Part shown: positions 36,665-45,008 of the stretch, in pieces
Layout of the letters: the number at the start of each line of letters is the position of its first letter
How positions within the stretch are numbered: position 1 is the first letter of the stretch
Source of the DNA: Bacteroidota bacterium
Lineage (GTDB): Bacteria > Bacteroidota > Bacteroidia > Chitinophagales > Chitinophagaceae
Assembly: GCA_020161535.1 (NCBI GenBank)
Contig: JAIUNW010000006.1
Span: forward strand, 124,001 to 188,000
Direction: 5' to 3'
Length of the DNA stretch: 64,000 nt
Translations under genes and position numbers: made by a program
Notes under the pieces: model-generated
Database searches by the model: none
Told to the model about the DNA's origin: nothing
The model's input: only the letters and a program-made list of their open reading frames with translations

Positions 36665-38212
36665 ATGAAGCAATTTTTACCCGTCATTTTCATGGTTCTT
36701 TGGTCGCCCGTGTTTGCGCAGTCGTTGCCACGCGTCGCCATTGCCGGACTTGGTATTGAGTCCAGTACTTTTTCGCCCGCGCGTACCGAAGAGCCCGCCT
36801 TTCACGCGAAATATGGTCAGGAAGTGTTTGGGAATTATCCATTCCTCAAAGACGACAACGCGCCTTTGCGGTCACAAGCGGTTTGGTTGCCGGCGGTTAT
36901 TGGCAAGTCCCTGCCCGGTGGCACCGTTACCCGGCAAGCTTATGAATCCTTATTGGGCAAGTTGCTGGATTCACTGAAGAAGAATGGACCGTACGACGGC
37001 ATTTGGTTTGACATACACGGTGCAATGAGTGTGGTTGGGCTAGACGATCCCGAAGGCGATATGATCATCCGCATTCGCAAAATAGTTGGCCCGAAAGTAT
37101 TGATCTCAACCTCCATGGACTTACATGGCAATGTGTCTAAACGATTGGCCGAAAATACCGACCTGATTACCTGTTACCGCATGGCGCCGCACGAAGATGC
37201 GATGGAAACCAAAGAACGCGCAGTGAGACTGTTGCTGGAGCGCCTTACTAACGGTAAGGGTAAACCGAAATTCAAAGCCTATATACCTGTGCCGATTTTG
37301 TTGCCGGGCGAAAAAACAAGCACCCGCATTGAGCCGGGTAAAAGTTTGTATGCAGCCGTTGCGCCTGCTGCTGCACAGGATGGCATTATTGATGCAGCGA
37401 TCTGGGTGGGTTATGCCTGGGCCGACGAGCCACGCAACCATGCTGCGGTAATGGTTACGGGCGATGACAAACAAAAAGTGGAAGCTGCTGCCAAAGACCT
37501 TGCCATGCATTTCTGGTCGGTTAGAAATGAATTTGAATTTGTTGCGCCCACGGGCAACCTGAAATACTGTCTCGACAAAGCCATCGCCAGTGAACTGCAT
37601 CCATTCTTTATCAGTGATTCGGGCGATAACCCCACAGCCGGTGGAGCCGGTGATGTCACCTGGACCCTGCAACAAATATTGAAGCGCAAAGAATTTGACG
37701 ACCTCAACGGTCCGTCCCTGATCTATGCCTCCATTCCCGGCCCCGACCTGGTAGAAAAAGCTTTGCAGGTGGGTGTAGGCCATGAAGTGGAAGGTTTGGC
37801 CGGTGCGATGGTAGATCACCGTTATGCACCACCACTCAAACTAAAAGGTATGGTGACCGCCATCGAAAAAGGCGATCGCGATGCAGAAGTGGAAGTAGTG
37901 GTGAAAGTGGGTACGGTATCAGTGATTGTAACCAAAAAAAGAAAACCCTATCACAGAGAAGCTGATTTCACCAGACTTGGTTTGAATCCACGCGGTGCGG
38001 ATATTGTGGTGGTAAAGATTGGTTACCTGGAGCCTGAATTATATGCCATGCGGGCCGATTGGTTGCTGGCACTGACCCCCGGCGGCGTTGACCAGGATTT
38101 ACAGCGACTGCCCTATAAGCGGATCAATCGCCCGATGTTTCCGCTGAACAAAAACATGCCGACACCCAATTTATCGGTTCGCTGGATGCGCGCTGCAGAT
38201 ACGCTGAAATGA
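36665..38212 (+). CDS. M81 family metallopeptidase (MlrC-like), exported
   Basis: A 515-residue protein with signal peptide MKQFLPVIFMVLWSPVFAQ. The DUF1485/M81 core is clear: IAGLGIESSTFSPARTE, YDGIWFDIHGAMSV, STSMDLHGNVSKRL, CYRMAPHEDAMETKERA. The C-terminal MlrC domain has DSGDNPTAGGAGDVTW and DIVVVKIGYLEPEL. The family includes the microcystin-degradation peptidase MlrC, but most members act on unknown substrates, so microcystin breakdown should not be assumed. It lies 48 bases after rtcB and 6 bases before the SMUG2 gene. It appears unrelated to RNA repair and is probably a separate unit. Confidence 0.9.
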   Translation: MKQFLPVIFMVLWSPVFAQSLPRVAIAGLGIESSTFSPARTEEPAFHAKYGQEVFGNYPFLKDDNAPLRSQAVWLPAVIGKSLPGGTVTRQAYESLLGKLLDSLKKNGPYDGIWFDIHGAMSVVGLDDPEGDMIIRIRKIVGPKVLISTSMDLHGNVSKRLAENTDLITCYRMAPHEDAMETKERAVRLLLERLTNGKGKPKFKAYIPVPILLPGEKTSTRIEPGKSLYAAVAPAAAQDGIIDAAIWVGYAWADEPRNHAAVMVTGDDKQKVEAAAKDLAMHFWSVRNEFEFVAPTGNLKYCLDKAIASELHPFFISDSGDNPTAGGAGDVTWTLQQILKRKEFDDLNGPSLIYASIPGPDLVEKALQVGVGHEVEGLAGAMVDHRYAPPLKLKGMVTAIEKGDRDAEVEVVVKVGTVSVIVTKKRKPYHREADFTRLGLNPRGADIVVVKIGYLEPELYAMRADWLLALTPGGVDQDLQRLPYKRINRPMFPLNKNMPTPNLSVRWMRAADTLK

Positions 38213-38218
38213 GTAACT

Positions 38219-38917
38219 ATGATAGCATCTACAACACTTGGCGACCGGATCATGCAGTTTCACCAAAAACTCTCTTATACCGGCCCCCTGCCCACCGGTA
38301 TCCGAATCATGAATCCTTTTCGCGAGTCGAAAGAAACACTGCCGATACTACAACAGTTTTGCGATCAGTATTATGACGACAATCGACCGCGCAAGTTATT
38401 GTTAGGCATCAACCCAGGCCGACATGGCGGAGGTATAACGGGTATCCCCTTCACCGACACCAAACGGCTTCAATCAGAATTGGGTATTCACTATTCAGGC
38501 AAACAGTCGCATGAACCTTCTTCCGAATTTATATACGAAATGATCAATGCTTTCGGCGGACCGGCAGCCTTCTATCATTCGGTGTATATCAATTCGCCTT
38601 GTCCACTGGGTTTTGTTTCGCAGCGCAAAGATGGCAGCGAAGTAAATTATAATTACTATGATAGTGCAGCGCTGCAGGAAATGGTCAAGCCCTTTATGGT
38701 GAAGAGTGTGCGGAAACTGATTGCGCTGGGCATGCAAACAGATATTGTTTATTGCATGGGTACCGGCAAGAACGAAAAAGCATTGCTGGCACTCAACAAG
38801 GAGTATAAATTTTTTAATAAATTGATTGCGCTGGAACACCCGCGATTTATTATGCAGTACAAGCGTAAATTTTTAGCAGACTATATTCAAAAATATGTCG
38901 ACGCCTTGGGCGCCTGA
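38219..38917 (+). CDS. SMUG2-type uracil-DNA glycosylase family protein
   Basis: A 232-residue soluble protein. The glycosylase signature GINPGRHGGGITGIPFTD (near residue 62) matches the water-activating motif of the SMUG2 branch of the uracil-DNA glycosylase superfamily. The second motif region, LEHPRFIMQYKRK (near 202), is the intercalation loop. Further family blocks are VYINSPCPLGF and IALGMQTDIVYCMGTGKN. It removes damaged or deaminated bases, most likely uracil, in base-excision repair. It follows the M81 gene by 6 bases. The promoter of the acyltransferase gene appears to begin inside its 3' end. Confidence 0.9.
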   Translation: MIASTTLGDRIMQFHQKLSYTGPLPTGIRIMNPFRESKETLPILQQFCDQYYDDNRPRKLLLGINPGRHGGGITGIPFTDTKRLQSELGIHYSGKQSHEPSSEFIYEMINAFGGPAAFYHSVYINSPCPLGFVSQRKDGSEVNYNYYDSAALQEMVKPFMVKSVRKLIALGMQTDIVYCMGTGKNEKALLALNKEYKFFNKLIALEHPRFIMQYKRKFLADYIQKYVDALGA

Positions 38918-38935
38918 ACGGAACCCGTAGATTTG
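38906..38935 (+). promoter_or_regulatory. Bacteroidetes promoter for the acyltransferase gene
   Basis: TTG (38906-38908), 19-base spacer, TAGATTTG (38928-38935). Both boxes and spacing fit the -33/-7 consensus. The -7 box ends 4 bases before the ATG at 38940, so the message should be nearly leaderless. Confidence 0.62.
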
Positions 38936-38939
38936 AGGC

Positions 38940-40016
38940 ATGATGATACAGACCAGACCGCATATCAACATACTGGACGGATTAAGAGGTATAGCCGCCA
39001 TTGTGGTGGTGGTATTTCATTTTATGGAAATCATTTACCCGAATTATGCCGATAGCCCCGTATCGCATGGGTTTCTCGCGGTCGATTTCTTTTTTTGTTT
39101 GTCGGGTTTCGTAATTGGCTACGCTTACGACAACCGAATGAAAGAACTGGGCACTTGGCAGTTTTTCAAACGAAGACTGATAAGGCTTCATCCGCTTGTT
39201 TTCTTTGGCGGACTACTCGGATTTATCACGTATTGTTTCGGTCCCCATGGTTTTAACGCCATTCGGGAGAACAGCAGCCAGTTGTGGGTTTTGTTATTGA
39301 CGACCATTCTTTTAATTCCTTATCCCACCATGGACAATCGGTACAACAATCTTTTTGGGTTGAACGCGCCCGCCTGGTCGTTGTTTTGGGAATACATCGC
39401 GAATATCGTTTATGCATTACTGTTATGGCGGATCTCCAAAAAGCTGCTTTGGCTATTGGTGATAGTAGCTGCGGGCTGGCTACTGTACGCAGCCACGACC
39501 CCGCAGGGTTTGTTGAATGGCTGGGGTAAACAGCTTTGGTGGGTAGCGATGCCACGCGTCTCCTTTTCCTTTTTGATGGGTCTGCTTATTTATCGTTCTG
39601 GCTGGAAGATTCCCAACAAATTGGGTTTTGCCGGTGTATCGCTCTTGTTGCTGCTCTTGTTCATGGTGCCGCATACCGACTACGACTATATCTATGATCC
39701 GCTGCTCGTAATCTTTTACGTGCCGCTCCTGATTTGCCTGGGCATTGGTGCCACCCTGCAACCGGCCTTTCAAAAGGTTTGTGTTTTTTCAGGGGCTATT
39801 TCCTATCCTTTATACATGTCGCACTATTGGTTTATGTGGTGGTTTGCCGACTATCTGAAGACAAATAAGCTTAACACCACAGAAATAGCCTGGATGACCG
39901 TCGCCGGCACCATCGGACTCATTGTTTTCTCCTGGGCTATGTTGAAACTGGTCGACGAGCCGGTACGCCGTTGGCTGACCAGCCGGAATAAACTACGCAA
40001 CGATATTGCGCAATAA
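38940..40016 (+). CDS. Acyltransferase 3 family membrane protein
   Basis: A 358-residue inner-membrane protein with about ten membrane segments. The family hallmark is at the N-terminus: INILDGLRGIAAIVVVVFHF followed by AVDFFFCLSGFVIGYAY, with the catalytic-type His in VVFHF and the Arg in GLRG. Later segments include APAWSLFWEYIANIVYALLL and the C-terminal YPLYMSHYWFMWWF. Such proteins transfer acetyl or other acyl groups to surface sugars. No polysaccharide genes lie nearby, so its acceptor is unknown. Two in-frame ATGs occur at 38940 and 38943. Confidence 0.92.
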   Translation: MMIQTRPHINILDGLRGIAAIVVVVFHFMEIIYPNYADSPVSHGFLAVDFFFCLSGFVIGYAYDNRMKELGTWQFFKRRLIRLHPLVFFGGLLGFITYCFGPHGFNAIRENSSQLWVLLLTTILLIPYPTMDNRYNNLFGLNAPAWSLFWEYIANIVYALLLWRISKKLLWLLVIVAAGWLLYAATTPQGLLNGWGKQLWWVAMPRVSFSFLMGLLIYRSGWKIPNKLGFAGVSLLLLLLFMVPHTDYDYIYDPLLVIFYVPLLICLGIGATLQPAFQKVCVFSGAISYPLYMSHYWFMWWFADYLKTNKLNTTEIAWMTVAGTIGLIVFSWAMLKLVDEPVRRWLTSRNKLRNDIAQ

Positions 40017-40052
40017 AGAAGTCCGCCTATATTAGCAGCGAAAACCGCCGCT

Positions 40053-41081
40053 ATGTCTATCAACAAACTGGCCTTGATTCGTTACCGTACCATCGATTCG
40101 TGTTTGCGCAACCGCTATCGAAAATGGACCCTGGACGACTTGATTGAAAAGGTTGCTGAAAAGCTCGAAGAATACGAAGGCATTCAATCGGGCGTGAGTA
40201 AGCGAACGGTGCAGGCTGATATACAACTCATGCGCAGTGACAAGCTGGGTTACAATGCACCCATCATTGTAAAGGAGAGAAAATATTATTGCTACGAGGA
40301 TGCCGATTATAGCATCATGCAATCGCCCATCAGCCCTACCGACCTCGATACAATGAAGGAGGTTGTGTCGTTGTTGCAGCAGTTAAATGGCTTTGCGCAT
40401 TTTGAGGAGATGACCGACATGATTGCGCGACTGGAGAATACCCTGAACAGCAGCAATAAAAAGCAAGCCTCTTGTATTCAGCTGGAAAACAATCGGCTGC
40501 TGAAAGGCCTGGAGTTCATTTCGCCTTTGTACCAGGCCATCCTACATAAGAAGGCAGTACAAATCACGTACAAATCATTTAAGGCGAAAGAGCCGAGAGT
40601 TGCGGTTTATTTTCCTTACCTATTGAAAGAATATAGGAATCGATGGTTCCTGGTAACGAAGGAAAGAAAATCGGCCGGGTTGTTGAACCTGGCGCTCGAC
40701 CGGATGCTGTCGGTAGATGAGTTTGCGCGCGAAAAATTTCAGGAATACCAGGGCGTAAATTTTGAGCGCTATTTCGATGACCTGATTGGGGTGACAAAAA
40801 CCGAAAGAGACCGCGCGTACAAAGTCATATTGAAGATTGATGCGGCCAATGCGCCGTATGTGCTTACCAAGCCGCTGCACCCATCGCAGGTTGTGATGAA
40901 CGAAGACGCAACTGGTATTATCATTCGCATTGATGTGGTGTTGAACTATGAACTGGAACGTGAAATCCTCGGCTTTGGGGATGGCATGCAGGTGTTGGCG
41001 CCGCGGTTACTAGAAAAAAAGATCCGCCTGCGGTTGAAGAATGCATTTCTTCAATACCAGCAGGCAGATCAGCGTGGTTAG
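40053..41081 (+). CDS. WYL-domain transcriptional regulator
   Basis: A 342-residue regulator. The N-terminal ~70 residues form a DeoR-like winged helix (LIRYRTIDSCLRNRYRKWTL, VSKRTVQADIQLMRSDKLG). The WYL domain spans ~165-245 (LHKKAVQITYKSFKAKEPR, VYFPYLLKEYRNRWFLVTK) with the usual ligand-facing Arg residues. A WCX-like C-terminal extension follows (YKVILKIDAANAPYVLTK, GDGMQVLAPRLL). WYL regulators sense nucleic acids or nucleotides and often control DNA-damage or defence genes. Its stop overlaps the convergent rtcB copy 2 by 4 bases. A regulatory link to either rtcB is plausible from position but unproven. Confidence 0.92.
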   Translation: MSINKLALIRYRTIDSCLRNRYRKWTLDDLIEKVAEKLEEYEGIQSGVSKRTVQADIQLMRSDKLGYNAPIIVKERKYYCYEDADYSIMQSPISPTDLDTMKEVVSLLQQLNGFAHFEEMTDMIARLENTLNSSNKKQASCIQLENNRLLKGLEFISPLYQAILHKKAVQITYKSFKAKEPRVAVYFPYLLKEYRNRWFLVTKERKSAGLLNLALDRMLSVDEFAREKFQEYQGVNFERYFDDLIGVTKTERDRAYKVILKIDAANAPYVLTKPLHPSQVVMNEDATGIIIRIDVVLNYELEREILGFGDGMQVLAPRLLEKKIRLRLKNAFLQYQQADQRG

Positions 41082-42502
41082 TCTTCGCGACTTCCATCGG
41101 CAGCCATCCGCACCATACGCGGGGTGAAGGTCGCCAGGGTTTCTACCAAGTCGGTTTGCGCGGCCATCACCTGGTGAATGTCTTTGTATGCCATCGGTGC
41201 TTCATCAAGCCCCGCACCAATCAGCATAACATCATTTGCTTTCAGCACGGCACGCATCGCTTCTTTGCTGATTGATTTGCTGGCCTGGGTACGGCTCATC
41301 TGCCGCCCCGCACCATGAGATGCAGACTGTATGGCAGCTTCTTCACCCTTACCGCGCACCAGGAAGCCAGGAGCTGTCATCGAGCCAGGTATAATCCCCA
41401 GTACGCCTTTGGCAGCCGGTGTGGCACCCTTTCGATGCACAATCACTTCTTCGCCTTTCCAATTTTCTTTCCAGGCAAAATTGTGGTGGTTCTCTACTTT
41501 GGCCAGGAGATTCGCACCAATGGCCTTCGCCATTTTTGCGTGTATGATCTCGTGACAAGCGGAAGCGTAATCGCCTGATAGGTTCATGGCTGCCCAATAT
41601 TCACGCCCCGCATCGGTATCGAGTGGCAGGTAAGCCAGGTTAACCGCTTCGGCTGGCAGCTTACACAATTCTTTCGCCAGCTTTGTATAGTGTCCGGCGA
41701 TGGTAGCACCCATTCCGCGCGATCCCGAATGGGTTAACAGCGCCAGGTAGCGGCCTTTGGCGATGCCGGCCAACGCATTGTCTTCTGCAAAGCTGATCAC
41801 CCCAAATTCAACAAAGTGATTTCCTCCACCAGAAGAACCCAATTGCGTCCAGGCTTTGTCTTTCAACGAGGCGATGAATGGTATGGTATTGAACAAATCG
41901 TTTTCCAACACTTCATGTGCAGATCGGTGATTGCCCTTGAACCCTGCACCGGCGCCGAACTGTGTTTGTGCAATCAGTTCGCGTTTGTATTTCGACAGGT
42001 TTTCGTTGAAATGGGTTTCCGGAATATCGTAAATGGACAAAGCCATCCGACAGCCAATATCAACACCCACACCATACGGAATCACGGCATTTTTAGTTGC
42101 CAGTACACCGCCAATAGGCAAACCATATCCCTGGTGCGCATCCGGCATCAGAGCGCCGCCCATGGTAACAGGCAATTGCATGGCGATATTCATCTGCAAA
42201 CGCGCGCCTGTTTCAATAAAGTCTTCGCCATATACCGCATAAGCTTCGCCATTGGGCTTCAGCGCAATGGTTTCGTCGGCCGGTGCGTCGGCTTCCTCTA
42301 CCAGTTTTTGCGCAACGGATCCCAAAATTGGGTCATCCAAAAATTCTTCAGGATAATCGCGAAGTTTTTTCAATAAGGCATGCAGGGCCTCGGGCTCGAT
42401 GCCCAGCTCATTTTTTTCCAACACCGTCAATGCAAAACCGATTACCGGTCCTTCGGTGAAGCCTGCTTCCAGCAAGTCTTTTCCTGTAATAACTGTTTTC
42501 AT
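41078..42502 (-). CDS. rtcB: RtcB-family RNA ligase (copy 2)
   Basis: A 474-residue RtcB with the same subfamily features as copy 1: GALMPDAHQGYGLPIGGVL, VGVDIGCRM, GSSGGGNHFVEFG, THSGSRGMG, VENHHNFAWKE, HRKGATPAAKGVLGIIPGSM and SASHGAGR. All metal and guanylylation residues are kept, so both copies should be active. The ATG at 42502 is preferred: a GTG at 42520 would place the start inside a strong hairpin. It is transcribed leftward, separately from copy 1, from a structured leader containing a 37-codon ORF. The two proteins differ throughout the N-terminal ~100 residues, so this is an old paralogue, not a recent duplication. Confidence 0.93.
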   Translation of the reverse strand: MKTVITGKDLLEAGFTEGPVIGFALTVLEKNELGIEPEALHALLKKLRDYPEEFLDDPILGSVAQKLVEEADAPADETIALKPNGEAYAVYGEDFIETGARLQMNIAMQLPVTMGGALMPDAHQGYGLPIGGVLATKNAVIPYGVGVDIGCRMALSIYDIPETHFNENLSKYKRELIAQTQFGAGAGFKGNHRSAHEVLENDLFNTIPFIASLKDKAWTQLGSSGGGNHFVEFGVISFAEDNALAGIAKGRYLALLTHSGSRGMGATIAGHYTKLAKELCKLPAEAVNLAYLPLDTDAGREYWAAMNLSGDYASACHEIIHAKMAKAIGANLLAKVENHHNFAWKENWKGEEVIVHRKGATPAAKGVLGIIPGSMTAPGFLVRGKGEEAAIQSASHGAGRQMSRTQASKSISKEAMRAVLKANDVMLIGAGLDEAPMAYKDIHQVMAAQTDLVETLATFTPRMVRMAADGSRED

Positions 42503-42516
42503 CTTTTTCAATTTAA

Positions 42517-42540
42517 GCACCCTGCGTTAAAGCAGGGTGC
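42517..42540 (-). promoter_or_regulatory. Strong hairpin 14 bases before the rtcB copy 2 start
   Basis: Nine-bp perfect stem GCACCCTGC / GCAGGGTGC with a 6-base loop that holds the stop codon of the short upstream ORF. No T-run follows, so it is not a terminator; its closeness to the ATG suggests a role in translation. Confidence 0.6.
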
Positions 42541-42640
42541 CGTCATCCAATGGCCGCCGTTTTATGAACCGGCGGCAGAACAAAAATGCCATCCAGTCTC
42601 TGCAACCCAACTGCGCAGCGAAAAGAATATTTTCAGTCAT
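42527..42640 (-). CDS. Putative 37-codon upstream ORF in the rtcB copy 2 leader
   Basis: ATG at 42640 preceded by AGGAG 11 bases upstream, stop at 42527-42529. The sequence begins MTENILFAAQLGCRDW and ends in an Arg-rich tail (FCRRFIKRRPLDDGTLL). The stop lies in the loop of the hairpin that precedes rtcB, 24 bases before its ATG, so translating this ORF would open the hairpin. A GCCGCCG/CGGCGGC hairpin (42553-42559/42570-42576) also lies within it. Possibly a regulatory upstream ORF, possibly chance. Confidence 0.4.
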   Translation of the reverse strand: MTENILFAAQLGCRDWMAFLFCRRFIKRRPLDDGTLL

Positions 42641-42685
42641 TGATTCTCAATCTCCTGTAACCACCCTTCGGGTGAAAAGGGATTT

Positions 42686-42722
42686 AAAAACGACGAACTG
42701 CGCAGGTTGGTTGCGCAGTTCG
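42686..42722 (-). terminator. Intrinsic terminator (leftward) after the 42778-44394 gene
   Basis: Eleven-bp perfect stem CGAACTGCGCA / TGCGCAGTTCG (42694-42704 / 42712-42722) followed on the minus strand by TCG and five T (42686-42690). It separates the hypothetical gene from the rtcB copy 2 leader. A second hairpin, CACCC-TTC-GGGTG, lies at 42662-42674. Confidence 0.8.
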
Positions 42723-42777
42723 GTCGACGGAGCAGTAATTTTAATGGGCCCTGATTGGTTGTTTAGAAGGAGCCCTT

Positions 42778-44394
42778 TTATTTAGACGTAATCAACAGGG
42801 GCTGGAATTGATTTTTCTTCAATCGCGCGCGACCAATATACCGATGGCCATCGATGCGATAGAAATGTTGCGGGAAGATCATAATGTCCTCATCGCGGGT
42901 ATCAAAAAGTAACTCTTTGCTGTGTTTGCCATTGTTGTCGATGGTAGAGACGATTACTTGTCCGCCGTAGCCATCTGCATGCGTCTTCGGCACTTCGGTG
43001 TCACCAAGTTGCATGTTCCTGATATTATCCAGGTAGAGGAAATAATAACCGGTGGCATCACTCACCAATTTGAAGCCCATGGTTCCGGTGCGCACCAGAC
43101 CGTGTTGCATCTTCGGGATTTTTCTGACCCATTGCATATTGCCCGTCGCGTCTATCTTAGTGGCGATGATGTCGTTATAGTCGTAGGTATAATAAAAGCT
43201 ACCGCCCGTCATAACGCCATTGGCACCATAATTGGACCGGTAGTGTTCGGTAATAATAAACTCTTCGCAGGCAACAAAAATGCTTCCGTCAGATTCAACC
43301 ACCACATTGCGAACTTTTAGGTGGTCGGCTTCGTAGTCGTCTTTTCGCTCCATGCGGCGGCGTTTGCGAGCCGATTCAAATTTTGCCAACTCTTCGAGCG
43401 GAAATTCGTAGTAGCCTTTCTTGAATTTTACCAATTGGCCATTGGCATCAAGGTTGGCCAGGAATATACCATCGGTGCTGGTGCTTTTCTTCTTTTTGCT
43501 GTAAGTAGAAGCGATCATAATATCGTGCGCGGCATTTTCAATTATCGTGCTTTGCAAGATGAAATAGTCGTCGAGTAGAATTTTCGCGATGGTTGGCTGT
43601 TTGGCGCCCTTACTGAATTTGAAAACTTCATACCGGTAAGCGGGTTTGCCGGTTTCTTTGTCGCGCTCCCGGCGGCTATCGCTGTCATACACTTTGGTCA
43701 GCAGGTAGGCATTGCCGTCGGCATCGACCGTGAAATCAGCATTGTCCATCACGGCTTCGGTATACGGCATGGTGAATTCACCACCCCATATCAGCTTCAT
43801 ATTTTCATCAAATACCTGGAAGCCCAGTTTGTCCAAGTTCTTTTTGTCGTTTTTTACTTCGGGGTAAGAGCGATAAGTAACCAATAGTTTCTTTTCGTCG
43901 AAGCTGTATTTGAAACTAAACTTGTCGATCGTTTTAAAATTGTAAAACCCGCCAGCGATAGATGTACCGGCAATTTTAGCGGTACTGAATAGCTGGTTAT
44001 TGGTCGTGGCCATCTTGCCGGCTTTTAAGTCGATCAAATCACCATAAAGAATTTCTCTTTCATTGCTCTTGTCCCAATCGCTGTGTAACCAGAAGTATTT
44101 ACCGTTGTGGAAATCGGTGACGAATTCACTGTTCAGGTTGCGCGATGCTTCAGGAATATCAATCCGCCGCTCCATCGTTTTGGCCAGGGTTTTCGGATCG
44201 AATTGTACTACGATGAGCTCTTCTTTTTTGATGGAAAGATTCAGAATACCATCCTGGTCATTACCCACAAAAGCGAGATCGGTGGTTTTCCGGGGAAGCT
44301 CGTATTCGCCGCCCAATTTGAAATCGAATTTTTTGGTTTGTGCCTGGACTGTACCGGCTATCAGGCATACTGCTGCTACAAGGATCTGTTTCAC
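42778..44394 (-). CDS. Secreted protein of unknown function
   Basis: A 538-residue exported protein. No ATG precedes the signal peptide; GTG at 44394 gives VKQILVAAVCLIAGTVQAQ, a good SPI signal ending before TKKFDFK. I do not recognise a named domain. The body has repeated beta-strand-like stretches with Asp/Asn turns (VGNDQDGILNLSIKKEELIV, FTVDADGNAYLLTKVYDSD, IDATGNMQWVRKIPKM), consistent with a beta-propeller. A basic patch (KFESARKRRRMERKDDYEAD) lies near residue 340. It has its own terminator and is divergent from the ribosome-hibernation gene. Similar proteins are common as hypothetical genes in Chitinophagaceae. Confidence 0.75.
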   Translation of the reverse strand: MKQILVAAVCLIAGTVQAQTKKFDFKLGGEYELPRKTTDLAFVGNDQDGILNLSIKKEELIVVQFDPKTLAKTMERRIDIPEASRNLNSEFVTDFHNGKYFWLHSDWDKSNEREILYGDLIDLKAGKMATTNNQLFSTAKIAGTSIAGGFYNFKTIDKFSFKYSFDEKKLLVTYRSYPEVKNDKKNLDKLGFQVFDENMKLIWGGEFTMPYTEAVMDNADFTVDADGNAYLLTKVYDSDSRRERDKETGKPAYRYEVFKFSKGAKQPTIAKILLDDYFILQSTIIENAAHDIMIASTYSKKKKSTSTDGIFLANLDANGQLVKFKKGYYEFPLEELAKFESARKRRRMERKDDYEADHLKVRNVVVESDGSIFVACEEFIITEHYRSNYGANGVMTGGSFYYTYDYNDIIATKIDATGNMQWVRKIPKMQHGLVRTGTMGFKLVSDATGYYFLYLDNIRNMQLGDTEVPKTHADGYGGQVIVSTIDNNGKHSKELLFDTRDEDIMIFPQHFYRIDGHRYIGRARLKKNQFQPLLITSK

Positions 44395-44639
44395 ACCGAA
44401 GGGTTTGGGTTTTTCACAATAAGATGTAAATAGGGCTGCAAAATAATAGGAAATAATTGCTTCTGCAACTACGGGTCTTTCAGCCGCCGCGTTCAGCAAT
44501 TCTTTATATAAATTTTAAGGAAAGGCAGATGGATGTTGGTGTGCAACGGAACATTTTAATGCAGGCAGTAGTCCCTTTAATGTAGACCGTTACGAAAATG
44601 TTTTACATTGTTCTACACCATTTACCAAAATATAACAAT

Positions 44640-44984
44640 ATGAAACTTCGTATTGAATCGCCCGGTCATAAAATCAGCCCGTCGCTGAAATTGTTCATCA
44701 CCGAAAAGCTGGGCTCGCTCGATAAGTATTACAAAGACCTGCAAGAAATAGAAGTGACCACTATACTGGAGACCAGGGGTTCGAAAGAATCTATTACCTG
44801 CACGCTCAATATGCGCGTGCCGGGAAAGGACGAATATGTAAAAGCCAGCGCAGTGATTTTTGAGGATGCCATACTAAAAGCGGCGGATGCAGCTAAGCGC
44901 CGTTTGCGCATTCGAAAAACCCAGTTGCAAAAAGCCAACCGCTTAAAAACGCCCAACCGGCGAATTACCAAATCAACCAAATGA
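44640..44984 (+). CDS. hpf: Ribosome hibernation promoting factor (short HPF/RaiA)
   Basis: A 114-residue cytoplasmic protein: KLRIESPGHKISPSLKLFIT, then EKLGSLDKYYKDLQEIEVT, and a C-terminal basic helix (AAKRRLRIRKTQLQKANRLK). It has the beta-alpha-beta-beta-beta-alpha layout of HPF/YfiA proteins and lacks the long-form C-terminal dimerisation domain. It binds the 30S decoding centre and silences ribosomes in stationary phase or stress. The basic C-terminal helix matches the rRNA-binding one of short HPFs. ATG 44640 starts the domain directly. It converges with the small beta-barrel gene 24 bases downstream. Confidence 0.88.
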   Translation: MKLRIESPGHKISPSLKLFITEKLGSLDKYYKDLQEIEVTTILETRGSKESITCTLNMRVPGKDEYVKASAVIFEDAILKAADAAKRRLRIRKTQLQKANRLKTPNRRITKSTK

Positions 44985-45008
44985 ATCAAAAAGCCGCGGT
45001 CTTTATCA

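Noticed and set aside
36665..38212. M81 peptidase as evidence for microcystin degradation
   Set aside because: MlrA, MlrB and MlrD are absent and the family is broad; only the family name is supported.
42602..42714. Long-range pairing (13 of 15 pairs) between the terminator at 42700-42714 and the short ORF at 42602-42616 as an antiterminator
   Set aside because: On the minus strand the second segment is transcribed about 80 bases after the terminator T-run, too late to prevent termination.
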